A stretch of 35,098 nt of DNA. Origin: an uncultured Verrucomicrobiales bacterium (GTDB taxonomy: Bacteria > Verrucomicrobiota > Verrucomicrobiia > Verrucomicrobiales > Akkermansiaceae). Position numbers and translations under genes: made by a program. The stretch lies in the NCBI GenBank assembly GCA_937969125.1, contig CALBVA010000030.1:1-35098 (forward strand). The letters are read 5' to 3'. Under the pieces are notes generated by a model, which was not told the DNA's origin, searched no databases, and worked only from the letters and a program-made list of their open reading frames with translations. How positions within the stretch are numbered: position 1 is the stretch's first letter; every line of letters starts with the position of its first letter. Positions 15,674-24,301 of this stretch are shown piece by piece.

Positions 15674-16650
15674 AATCCTTCCTGCACATCTTCAAGTTCG
15701 TCCTCCTCGCCGCCCTCCTGGTGGCGATGTATTTCGGCTACACCTTCTTCCGCATCTGGCAGAAGAATGAGCGCCCCGTCGTCACCGAGTCCTCCTGGTC
15801 GGTCAATGAGGTCCTCATCGGGCATGCCACCACCCTGGAAATGACCGTCACCGCTCCGTGGCATCGTGAGATCGATTCCACCCGTGCCATAACTCATCCT
15901 TCGTACCTCGCTCCGGTTCCGGATGAGGGGAAAATTGAAAAAGGCACGCTCGATTTCTCCGGCCAGCGCACCTGGAAAATCACCGTCCCCTTCGTCCCCA
16001 CCGACATCAAAGTGAAGGAAGGCGGCACCGCGTCCTTCCCGGTTAAAAGCACCAAACGGATCTCGCCCAACTCCTTTAATCTCACCCTCCCCGCGCTCAC
16101 CGTGACCACTCCGGAACTGGAGTCCATCGAGCCAAAGAACCCCGGCCTCTTCCTCACCGGTGACGAGCCTGAAGAGGAATTAATATCCGGAGAAAACGAG
16201 GAGAAAAAATCCTACTGGTGGGCCTGGCTCCTCGCCGCACTCGCTCTCGTCGGCCTCGTCTTACTCCTCCTTCGCAAGAGTGGCATCATCCGCACGACCC
16301 CGCCGTGGGAGAAGGCTCTCGGTAATCTCGATGCCCTCTCGCCAGATACCGAACCAAAGATCTTCTTCTCAAAGCTCACCGATATTCTCAAGCAATACAC
16401 TGCTGAGCGCTACACTTTCCGTGCCCGCTCGAAGACTTCTGCCGAGTTCATAGGCACCATGAAAAATCACCCCCTCATCCCAAATGACCACCTCGACGAG
16501 CTCAGCGACCTCGCCCATCTCGCCGATGAGGTGAAATTCGCCGACGGTATCCCTCGAGAAGGCCGCGCTGCCGCCTCGCTGGATCTCGTCCGCGTCTTCA
16601 TCAAGGCCACCACGCCTCAGGAATCACCCTCCGATCAATCCGATGTCTGA
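15670..16650 (+). CDS. Bat-operon membrane protein, DUF4381-like
   Basis: The 326-residue protein starts at ATG 15670, coupled to the DUF58 stop. It has an N-terminal membrane helix (about 7-27), a periplasmic beta-rich domain (about 40-165) of the type seen in BatD-like proteins, an acidic spacer (GDEPEEELISGENEE), a second helix (WWAWLLAALALVGLVLLLL, about 178-197) and a cytoplasmic helical tail (WEKALGNLDAL...TAERY). The size and place between DUF58 and BatA match the small membrane protein often annotated DUF4381 in these operons; the family assignment is by context. It overlaps batA by 8 bp. Confidence 0.75.
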   Translation: MKSFLHIFKFVLLAALLVAMYFGYTFFRIWQKNERPVVTESSWSVNEVLIGHATTLEMTVTAPWHREIDSTRAITHPSYLAPVPDEGKIEKGTLDFSGQRTWKITVPFVPTDIKVKEGGTASFPVKSTKRISPNSFNLTLPALTVTTPELESIEPKNPGLFLTGDEPEEELISGENEEKKSYWWAWLLAALALVGLVLLLLRKSGIIRTTPPWEKALGNLDALSPDTEPKIFFSKLTDILKQYTAERYTFRARSKTSAEFIGTMKNHPLIPNDHLDELSDLAHLADEVKFADGIPREGRAAASLDLVRVFIKATTPQESPSDQSDV

Positions 16651-17677
16651 AATCGAACTCGCCCATCCTCACGTCCTCTGGCTCCTGATCCCCCTGATCG
16701 GAGCAGCGATCTGGCGCTGGTTCAGCACGCCGGCGGCCATCGCGGTCTCCTCCACCGGGCACTACCGCGCGGCACCGGCCTCGCGCTTCTTCGCGCCACG
16801 CCACATCCTTCTGCTTCTCGAAGCCCTCGCCGCCACCGCTTTCATCTTCGCCCTCGCGCGCCCACAGCAGGGGATGGAATTGGTGGAGTCCGAAAGGGAA
16901 GGCACCGATATCATGCTCGTCCTCGATTACTCGAATAGCATGGACGCCTATGATCCGCCATCCGAGATGGACAATGACACCGTGCGTGATGCCATTAACC
17001 GGGGCGTCTTGAAAGACCGCCTCGGCGTGGCGCGCGATCAAATCGCCCGCTTCGTAAAACGCCGCTCTGGCGACCGCATCGGCCTCGTGATCTTCGGCGT
17101 GGATGCCTTCGATGTCGCACCACCCACCACTGATCACGATTTCCTCGTGGCCTATGTGGACCAACTGCAAAACACCCTCCTGAGTCGCGCCGAACGTGGC
17201 ACCAACATCGCCGGAGGCATCGCTGCCGGGGTGAACGCGATGAAGGATCTCAATGAAACAAAGCGCACCATGATCCTCATCACCGATGGTGACCACACCG
17301 TGGATGACGAGGTCTTCACTCCCATCACCGCTGCCGAGGCTGCGCGGAAGCAGGGCATCGTGGTACATACCGTAGGCATCGGTAGTGATGATCCCTATCT
17401 GAACGGTTGGCTCTCCGGAGCCGGTGCACCCATCCGCTTTGATACCCGGAACCTTGAAAAGATAGCCTCTATCACCGAAGGCCGCTTCTTCCGGGCAAAA
17501 GATAACAAGGGCTTCGAGGAAGTGATGGACATCATTGATACCCTGGAAACGACCTCCCGTCAGCACCCCGCCCTGATCTATCAACGCGACTTTTATCCGC
17601 GCATCCTCATCGCCGGAGTGGCTGCCTTGCTCCTCTCCTTCCTCCTCCGCAGCACCCTCCTCCGGGAGATCTGTTAG
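16643..17677 (+). CDS. batA: BatA-like VWA-domain membrane protein
   Basis: The 344-residue protein has N-terminal helices (about 11-30 and 54-74), a VWA domain (about 88-300) and a C-terminal helix (about 318-338). The metal-ion-dependent adhesion site is intact: DYSNS (95-99), the Thr in RGTNIAG (about 190) and ITDGD (about 213). The LARPQQG motif before the VWA is typical of BatA. Bat proteins are inner-membrane VWA proteins thought to assemble with MoxR ATPases. It overlaps the preceding gene by 8 bp and is followed after 23 bp by a larger BatB-like protein. Confidence 0.9.
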   Translation: MSEIELAHPHVLWLLIPLIGAAIWRWFSTPAAIAVSSTGHYRAAPASRFFAPRHILLLLEALAATAFIFALARPQQGMELVESEREGTDIMLVLDYSNSMDAYDPPSEMDNDTVRDAINRGVLKDRLGVARDQIARFVKRRSGDRIGLVIFGVDAFDVAPPTTDHDFLVAYVDQLQNTLLSRAERGTNIAGGIAAGVNAMKDLNETKRTMILITDGDHTVDDEVFTPITAAEAARKQGIVVHTVGIGSDDPYLNGWLSGAGAPIRFDTRNLEKIASITEGRFFRAKDNKGFEEVMDIIDTLETTSRQHPALIYQRDFYPRILIAGVAALLLSFLLRSTLLREIC

Positions 17678-17700
17678 ATTCTGTTAGAAAAGAAACCGCT

Positions 17701-20304
17701 ATGGACTTTCTCGCTCTCCATCACCTCATCTGGGTCATCCCGCTGGCCCTTCTCGCCATCGCCGCCGCATGGTGGGCCTTCGCACAACGCCGTAAGGCCG
17801 TGGCCCTGCTGACACGAAATGCCACGACCTGTCACCTCAAAACGAATGCCAATCCCATCCGACGGCGCATCCTTGCAATCTCGCTCCTTCTCGCGGTCAT
17901 TTTTGCTCTCGTCGCGGTCCTCCGTCCCTACTCTGGATCAGTCATCACGGAGCACCGCCGCCCGGCTAAAAACCTCATCGTCCTCCTCGATATTTCCAGA
18001 TCCATGGAAGCGGTGGATGTGGACGGCGTCTCACGCATTGAGGCCGCAAAGCTCCTCCTCCGTGAGTTCGTCCAAAATCGCAAGGTGGACAGCATCGGAC
18101 TGCTTTCCTTTGCCGGAGCAACCTTCCCAGAAATTCCGATCACACGGGATCGCTCCATGCTTTTAAAAAAGATCAATACGATCAAACCAGGTGACATTGA
18201 CGTCGGTGGCACCGACTTCGGCGACGCTTTCAAGGAGGCAGAGCAACTACTCACCGAAAATCCGCCCCCGGGCTCGGCGATCATCATCCTCTCGGACGGC
18301 GACAATGTCACCGGCTCCATGCCCACCCGGGTCCTTGCGAAGCTAAAAAAGAGCAATATCCCCGTCATCGCGATCGGGCTGGGGAATGACAGTGTGGGTG
18401 CGAGCATCCCAGATATGGATCTGATCACTAGCGCGAATCACGGAAACCTCCGCACCCTCAGCGATGCCACTAATGGTCTTTTCATCAAAGCGACTCCAAC
18501 TGAACTGGATGCACAAGTCGCGCAGCTGAGCGCGCGGGTGGATACCATCGAGCTGGATGGAAAAAACATCGCCGCCGAACTTTATGAACGCCCAAACGAA
18601 CGTTACTTTATCCCACTCACCCTTTCCCTCCTCTTTCTCATGATCAACCTCTTCCTCCCCCTGCGTTCCGGAAAATGGCACCCTCTCACCGCCGCAGTTG
18701 CCCTGATACTGACCCTCGGATTCTTCTCTCCGACTGCGGAAGCGAAGGCCTTCACGACCTATGAAGAAGCCACCGCCGAGGCGAAGAAGGAGGAATTGCC
18801 TCTTCTCCTGATCTTCACCGGGTCCGATTGGTCAAAGCAGTCCATCGCCTTCGAGCGGGAGATCCTGACCCACTCGGTCTTTAAAAAGTGGGCCGAAGCA
18901 AAAGTGGTGATGCGCATCGTCGATCTCCCCCGCGTCGGCCTTAGCAACTCCGAGCGCACCGACCGCCGACTGCTGGCCTCGCGCTTCGATGTCGTGAGTT
19001 ACCCCTGGGCAGTCTTCATTGACCAGGATGACAAAAGGCTCGGCAGCCTGACACACGATCCAGATGGGCCTGGTTCTTGGACAAAACGGGCCAATGCCAT
19101 CCTCGCCGGAGACAAGTCAGCCTCGGACTCCGCAGCCACCGCTGATTATCTCCCAAAAGAGGTGCATAATCACCTCGATGAGGAGGGCTTGAGCGATGTC
19201 GAGAAAAGCGTGCGCCACTATAATAAGGCGCTGGAGATGGAGAAATCCGATCCCGAACTGGCACTCAACTCAAAGGATCGCTTTCAGTTACTAAAGGATC
19301 TCTACCGGAAAGCTGCCGAGTTTGCACCACACGAGCGCAAGGACCTACGCTTCGCCGCGCGTCACAAGCTCGCCCTCCTCCAGCATCGTAAAGGCCAGTC
19401 CATGGTCCCTAAGTCCGAGCAGGAATTTCAACAGATGGTGATGACCGAACGCACTGAGCCAGCAAAGCTCCTGAAGCGGGCTCAAAATGCCTTCAAGGAC
19501 TCTCTCCGCACTTATAAGTCCGCCGCACCGCTGAAGCCGGGCGATGATGAACTTACCAATAACCTCACTCTCGCCTATCAGGATCTCGCGCGGGTCGAGG
19601 CATACTTGGAATACTTCAAGGCCTTCCAAGAGGCCATCGATGATACAACGAAGGCTCTCACCAATGAGTCCCGCTTCATCAAAAGCCAGGAGCGCGAGGT
19701 CATGACCCGGCGCGAAGTGAACAAGGGCGGAATTGACGACTCCGTCAGCTCCATCACGCGCCTGGTGCAGGCTGCGGAAATGATCGAAGAAAGCCCGACG
19801 ATTCTTCCAGAGGAGGGATTGCAGGACTACCGGCTGGCTGCGGAGGATATCGCGCTAGCGCCCTCACCCCACCGGGAACGTGATCTGGAGACAGCCCGTC
19901 AGCACATTCAAGATGCCCTGGATCACCTCATCGATCCGGAGCAACAACAACCCCAACCTCAACAAGGCCAGGGCGAAGGTGAGCCCCAGGAAGGTGAAGG
20001 CGGAGGTGAGGAAAACGAGGGAAATCAGGGCGACGACGAAGGTGAAGAAAAGGGCGAAGGCCGCCGCCAGAACGAGGGGCAGGGCAACGACGAAGGTGAC
20101 AATCCCCAAGGCGACAAGCCCGACGAGGAAGGTGACGGCCCCAATGGCGACGAGGAAGGCAACCAAAAAGGCCAAGGTGGTAGTGGCGACCCTGAAGCCG
20201 ATCTCCGCCGGGCCGACAAGGAAAAGGGTGACCTCCGCGATCGCCTCCTCGATAAGCTTCGCCGTCAAAAAGGAAAGCGAGTCCCTCGCTCAAAGGATCA
20301 CTAA
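17701..20304 (+). CDS. batB: BatB-like VWA protein with cysteine-less thioredoxin domain and acidic tail
   Basis: The 867-residue protein is much longer than a usual BatB (about 330). In order: two N-terminal helices, a VWA domain (about 90-290) with DISRS (97-101), GGTDF and SDGDN intact, two helices (about 302-345), a thioredoxin-like domain (about 350-465), TPR-like helices (about 485-660), and a low-complexity Gly/Glu/Gln/Asp-rich tail (about 745-840) ending basic (RRQKGKRVPRSKDH). The thioredoxin domain has the FTGSDW lead-in of a family that usually continues C-x-W-C, but here reads SDW-SKQS (S378, S381), so both redox cysteines are gone. A binding rather than redox role is likely. It resembles BatB fused with parts of BatC (TPR). 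It is followed 18 bp later by the BatD-BatE fusion. Confidence 0.85.
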   Translation: MDFLALHHLIWVIPLALLAIAAAWWAFAQRRKAVALLTRNATTCHLKTNANPIRRRILAISLLLAVIFALVAVLRPYSGSVITEHRRPAKNLIVLLDISRSMEAVDVDGVSRIEAAKLLLREFVQNRKVDSIGLLSFAGATFPEIPITRDRSMLLKKINTIKPGDIDVGGTDFGDAFKEAEQLLTENPPPGSAIIILSDGDNVTGSMPTRVLAKLKKSNIPVIAIGLGNDSVGASIPDMDLITSANHGNLRTLSDATNGLFIKATPTELDAQVAQLSARVDTIELDGKNIAAELYERPNERYFIPLTLSLLFLMINLFLPLRSGKWHPLTAAVALILTLGFFSPTAEAKAFTTYEEATAEAKKEELPLLLIFTGSDWSKQSIAFEREILTHSVFKKWAEAKVVMRIVDLPRVGLSNSERTDRRLLASRFDVVSYPWAVFIDQDDKRLGSLTHDPDGPGSWTKRANAILAGDKSASDSAATADYLPKEVHNHLDEEGLSDVEKSVRHYNKALEMEKSDPELALNSKDRFQLLKDLYRKAAEFAPHERKDLRFAARHKLALLQHRKGQSMVPKSEQEFQQMVMTERTEPAKLLKRAQNAFKDSLRTYKSAAPLKPGDDELTNNLTLAYQDLARVEAYLEYFKAFQEAIDDTTKALTNESRFIKSQEREVMTRREVNKGGIDDSVSSITRLVQAAEMIEESPTILPEEGLQDYRLAAEDIALAPSPHRERDLETARQHIQDALDHLIDPEQQQPQPQQGQGEGEPQEGEGGGEENEGNQGDDEGEEKGEGRRQNEGQGNDEGDNPQGDKPDEEGDGPNGDEEGNQKGQGGSGDPEADLRRADKEKGDLRDRLLDKLRRQKGKRVPRSKDH

Positions 20305-20322
20305 TCAGCTGACTTCCTGACC

Positions 20323-22605
20323 ATGTTTTCGCGACTTCCCTTGATCTTTCTCTTCGCTGCGCTCGGCTCTCTCGCCGCGCGAGCGCAGGACTACCAGGTG
20401 ATTCCGCTTCCCAACAAGATCACCGCGTTTGATCTGAAACGAATCCAGATAGAGACCGGCCCGGAGATCGTCTGGGGGAAATTACCCAAGCATCCAAAAA
20501 TCATTTGGCTGGAAAACAGTACTACTCGCATCAGGCCGGGACGGCATCTGAATTTCATCGATTTCGTCGCCACCGCACCGGGGCTCATTGAATTTCCCCC
20601 GCTTCCCGTGACGCTGGATAACGAGGAGTTCTTCATCCGCCTCGATAGCATCGAAGTCACTGAAAACGACACGCCGATAGACGACACTCGGCTGGAGATT
20701 TTTTGGGACGGCTCACCTGACCCACCGAAAGAGGTGCATCTCGGCGAAGCAGTGGAATTGCGCATCCTGGAAATGGTGGTGGACCGAAACGGAAACGCGC
20801 GGCGGGCCATCTTTACCAATCCCTCCAGCAGGCTGGAAGGCAGCCAGTGGCATCAGTTTATCCGACGCCGGGGACAGAAGGCCCAACCGAGGGATTTCTT
20901 CTTCAACTTCTCCAATTCCAACTGGGGGCGGCCGATCATCTTTAGTCCGTCCTACACCGAATTTGGTGGCCAGACTTACCGCATCCGCCGCTATGTGAAG
21001 CGCCTTTACTTCACCGAACTGGGAATGGCCAGCGGGCACATCGGCGCGACTATCGGCACCTCGTCTCGCGCCTTCCGCACCCACCTCATTCACTTCAAGA
21101 CGAAGGTCCTGCCCCTCCCACCGATCCCGAATGAACAGGCTCTCAATTCTGGCCTCGTCGGTGACTGGGCCATCAACTCTCGCATGAGCCCACGTCAACC
21201 GCTGCCGGGCGAGAAACTCGAAATCCGCATAGGAGTGCGAGGTAAGGGAAACCCGAATCTCCGGAAGGATTGGGACTTCTCTAAGGATGGTTTTCCGAGC
21301 AGCGAGATCAGTTTCGATACGACCAACAATCCGAACTACGAGGAGTGGGAGGGGCTCTTTACCCAGACCCTTCACCCGACGGGAAAGGTCGGCACTTTGC
21401 CCGCCCTGACGATCGCCCACTTCGACACGGTGAAAGATGAGTGGAAACTACACGAGATCACTCCCACGGTCACTCTGCCGGGCGTAGTGGATATTGCCAA
21501 AGACCTCAGCCCGCGTGGTAACATCGGGTCAGCCGTGGTCCGCCCGGTCCTGCTAAATCTTCCTCCGGCAACCTTTGGCATCTTCGCCATCGCGCCTTTC
21601 CTGCCCTTCCTCTTCGGCTTTTTGAAAAAGCGGCTAGATGCCCGCGATCCCGTCCGCGATGAAAATGCCAAGAAGCTCAGGACAGCCATCGCCACGCTGC
21701 AATCCGGAGAGGGAAATGCGGACCTCATTGACAGGGAAGTCCTTCCGGTGCTCCGCTATCAATATTCACTCCCCAGTGGCTCCTCCGCGAAAGAAATCGC
21801 GGACGTGGTGGAAGACGATGAGCTGGCGGCGAGCCTCCGCGCGCATGCCGAGGCCTCATTTTCCAGCACCGCCAAGCCGGTCGATTTCGCAGCACTGGCT
21901 AAGCAACTCTCCCGCGTCATGGTCCTTTTCCTCGTCGGGATTTTGAGTTTTGGGACGACGAAAGCAGAACCTCTGGAGGAGGCCAATGAAGCCTTCGCAG
22001 CGAAGAGATTTGCCGAAGCAGTAAGCGGATACGAGGCACTCATTGAAGAGCAACCCGGCCGCGCGTCCCTTTACTTCAATCTCGCCCAGGCCCATCTCTC
22101 CTCGAACAATCCCGCCCGCGCCCGCGCCGCTTGTCACACCGCTCTGCTGCTGGATCCACTGAATGCTGAAACCCGCACTCTGATGGCGGAGATCAGGAGT
22201 CGTCAGGGTGATCTCACCGGCCTGGGAAATCGCTTCCTCGACATGCGCCCGGACCAATGGCTCGTCGTCGCTGTCGTGATCTGGGTCCTCGGTTTCCTCT
22301 ACCTTGGAATTCGGAAATTAAAGCCGCTTCCGGCCTGGCCCGGAATGAGCGTAATTCTCATCGCCCTCGCCTTCGTGGCAATGGCTTTCTGGCAGCAGAA
22401 TCAACGTTACGCTGCAGAGCAATACATGATCATCGCAGAGGAGCTGCCGCGCGAACTCGAGGCCGGCACTCCGGACTGGGATTTCCCAGCCCTGCGATCA
22501 GGCGAAATTGTCCAAATCTCCGAGACTACAAAAACCCACGCCAAGGTCGGCAATGCCGAAACTCCCTTCTGGCTTCCCATCACTGAACTCCAACAAGTCT
22601 GGTAA
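20323..22605 (+). CDS. BatD-BatE fusion: beta-domain, membrane helices, TPR and SH3-like end
   Basis: The 760-residue protein begins with a signal peptide (LIFLFAALGSLAARA) and repeated beta-sandwich domains of BatD/oxygen-tolerance type (about 25-400), then a membrane helix (about 405-425). After a cytoplasmic helical stretch, a second hydrophobic segment (VMVLFLVGILSFGTTKA, about 530-547) looks like an inherited signal peptide. It precedes TPR repeats (EEANEAFAAKRFAEAVSGYEAL onward, about 548-630), two more helices and a short SH3-like end (SGEIVQIS...WLPITELQQVW). The second half is BatE-like, so batD and batE appear fused. The stop at 22605 abuts the next ATG at 22606. Confidence 0.82.
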   Translation: MFSRLPLIFLFAALGSLAARAQDYQVIPLPNKITAFDLKRIQIETGPEIVWGKLPKHPKIIWLENSTTRIRPGRHLNFIDFVATAPGLIEFPPLPVTLDNEEFFIRLDSIEVTENDTPIDDTRLEIFWDGSPDPPKEVHLGEAVELRILEMVVDRNGNARRAIFTNPSSRLEGSQWHQFIRRRGQKAQPRDFFFNFSNSNWGRPIIFSPSYTEFGGQTYRIRRYVKRLYFTELGMASGHIGATIGTSSRAFRTHLIHFKTKVLPLPPIPNEQALNSGLVGDWAINSRMSPRQPLPGEKLEIRIGVRGKGNPNLRKDWDFSKDGFPSSEISFDTTNNPNYEEWEGLFTQTLHPTGKVGTLPALTIAHFDTVKDEWKLHEITPTVTLPGVVDIAKDLSPRGNIGSAVVRPVLLNLPPATFGIFAIAPFLPFLFGFLKKRLDARDPVRDENAKKLRTAIATLQSGEGNADLIDREVLPVLRYQYSLPSGSSAKEIADVVEDDELAASLRAHAEASFSSTAKPVDFAALAKQLSRVMVLFLVGILSFGTTKAEPLEEANEAFAAKRFAEAVSGYEALIEEQPGRASLYFNLAQAHLSSNNPARARAACHTALLLDPLNAETRTLMAEIRSRQGDLTGLGNRFLDMRPDQWLVVAVVIWVLGFLYLGIRKLKPLPAWPGMSVILIALAFVAMAFWQQNQRYAAEQYMIIAEELPRELEAGTPDWDFPALRSGEIVQISETTKTHAKVGNAETPFWLPITELQQVW

Positions 22606-24297
22606 ATGAAATCCCTCCTTCTTTCCTCACTCTCCGCGCTCCTCGTCACGGTGCCCCTATCCGCAGTCGAGTGGACCACAGCCCATGAAGCCTCCCTCGA
22701 ACAGCGCACCCTCGCTCTCACTCCGAAGCTGCGCTCGCAGACTTTCATCGTCGGCCGCATGGGCGTTCCAGAAACCCGGGTAGCCGTCCTGGTCAGCAAA
22801 GAGGGTCACCTAATGGCACCCTTCATCCCGAGCATCGATGGGAAGAATGCCCCCTATCTTCTGTATCGCCCGGATGGATCACGCGTCGAGCTCACCTCCG
22901 TGGTCGAGAAGCCAAAACGCTATCTCGCGCTTCTAAAAATCGAAGGCGAACTTTCTGAGTTCACCACTGCCGATCCGGTCAAGACCGCTCCGCTGAGCGA
23001 GCACACTGTCATCGTCCCCGGTTGTGCACCCATCGCCGCCGTTGGTGAGCCGGTCAGCCTGATCACGGATCACGTGCAATTTCCCCCGCTTGAAAAATCG
23101 CGCGCCTTCCGCATCGATAACATCACCCATCCTTTCGGCTCGCCGGTCTTCGATCCTCTCGGCCGCCTCATCGGCTTTACCCTGGTCCCGAAAACCACCG
23201 GCCTGCCTGTCCTCATGATGACCCGCGTGCGGGAGGAGATCAGAGAGCTGGATAACCTCCTCGGCGATCCCGAGACTCCGGATGAGGAGAAGATCTACCC
23301 AATCATCCCGGTCAAAACAAAAGAAGAAATTAAGGAGCTGACCGAGTCCCCCCTGACCGAAACGCGGTCCCTCACCGGAATAAAAACCCTCCCCTCCCCG
23401 CTCCCCTGCGTCATCATTTTCAACGAAGGGAAACCGCTCACGAACTCCGCTCTCGGCACCATCGTCAGGGAAGATGGGCTCATTCTCAGTAAGGCCAGTG
23501 AACTGGGACCGGACCTGCGCGTTCGCTACGGCGGAAAAAATTATCCCGGCGTCCTACTCTCGGTCGATGAAAAGACCGACCTCGCCCTCATCGGCATTCA
23601 GGCTAGCGGACTGCCGGTCGTCGCCTGGTCCGATGCCCTGCCCGATCCTGGAAACACTCTGATCACGCCGATCCTTTTGCAGGAAGCGGTCGAGGATATG
23701 GTTTCCGAGGAGACCTCATCCCTCGGCACCTTCAGTCACGTGCTGAAAGAAAAGACGCCGACCGTGCATGCCACCTCCGAGGTCACCAGCCTGGGGCTTT
23801 TCGCCGAGCAGACTGAGTCCGGCCTCGTCATCGCCTCTCTCACCAAGGACACCCCGGCTTTCAAATCGGGGCTCGAACCGGGCGATACCATCCTAGCTCT
23901 CGATGGGAAAAAGCTCACACACCGCTCCGAACTCACCACTATCCTGAATGAGCAAAAAGTGGGCGATGAAGTCACCCTGCAAGTGGCACGCGGAGACGAA
24001 CCGCAAGACTTTAAGGTGACCCTCATCGCACCAAATCTCCTGCCACCCGCCACCGGCATTAGCGTGATGACCGGCGTGCCCATGATCCCCAGTGTGCGAC
24101 GCGGCCCCTTCCCGGACAGCCTAGTGCACACCACCCCACTGAATGCCTGGGACTGTGGATCACCTCTCTTTGATCGTCAGGGGAAGGTCATCGCGCTGAA
24201 CATCGCCGCCGTTTCGCCAGGTCGCTCCCTCGCCCTTCCTCCGGAGGTGGTCAAGGCCGCCCTCGACCGTCTTCTCACCACTTCCCAATCATTCTAG
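22606..24297 (+). CDS. Secreted PDZ protein with two inactive trypsin-like domains
   Basis: The 563-residue protein has a signal peptide (LLSSLSALLVTVPLSA). A degenerate trypsin-like domain (about 45-205) has no histidine at the usual site and GSPVF where GDSGGP belongs. A second trypsin-like region (about 280-360, closing at about 510-550) shows LSKASEL where TAAHV belongs (His replaced by Ser), keeps the Asp in TDLALI, and has WDCGSPLF in place of the GxSGGP loop (Ser replaced by Cys). A PDZ domain (about 390-480) is inserted. It is probably a pseudoprotease that binds peptides or the neighbouring HtrA-like protein. It is part of the bat operon (0 bp before, 4 bp after). Confidence 0.8.
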   Translation: MKSLLLSSLSALLVTVPLSAVEWTTAHEASLEQRTLALTPKLRSQTFIVGRMGVPETRVAVLVSKEGHLMAPFIPSIDGKNAPYLLYRPDGSRVELTSVVEKPKRYLALLKIEGELSEFTTADPVKTAPLSEHTVIVPGCAPIAAVGEPVSLITDHVQFPPLEKSRAFRIDNITHPFGSPVFDPLGRLIGFTLVPKTTGLPVLMMTRVREEIRELDNLLGDPETPDEEKIYPIIPVKTKEEIKELTESPLTETRSLTGIKTLPSPLPCVIIFNEGKPLTNSALGTIVREDGLILSKASELGPDLRVRYGGKNYPGVLLSVDEKTDLALIGIQASGLPVVAWSDALPDPGNTLITPILLQEAVEDMVSEETSSLGTFSHVLKEKTPTVHATSEVTSLGLFAEQTESGLVIASLTKDTPAFKSGLEPGDTILALDGKKLTHRSELTTILNEQKVGDEVTLQVARGDEPQDFKVTLIAPNLLPPATGISVMTGVPMIPSVRRGPFPDSLVHTTPLNAWDCGSPLFDRQGKVIALNIAAVSPGRSLALPPEVVKAALDRLLTTSQSF

Positions 24298-24301
24298 GAT
24301 C

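Noticed and set aside
16601..17584. 327-residue minus-strand ORF opposite batA
   Set aside because: Antisense shadow of batA with a full VWA domain on the plus strand.
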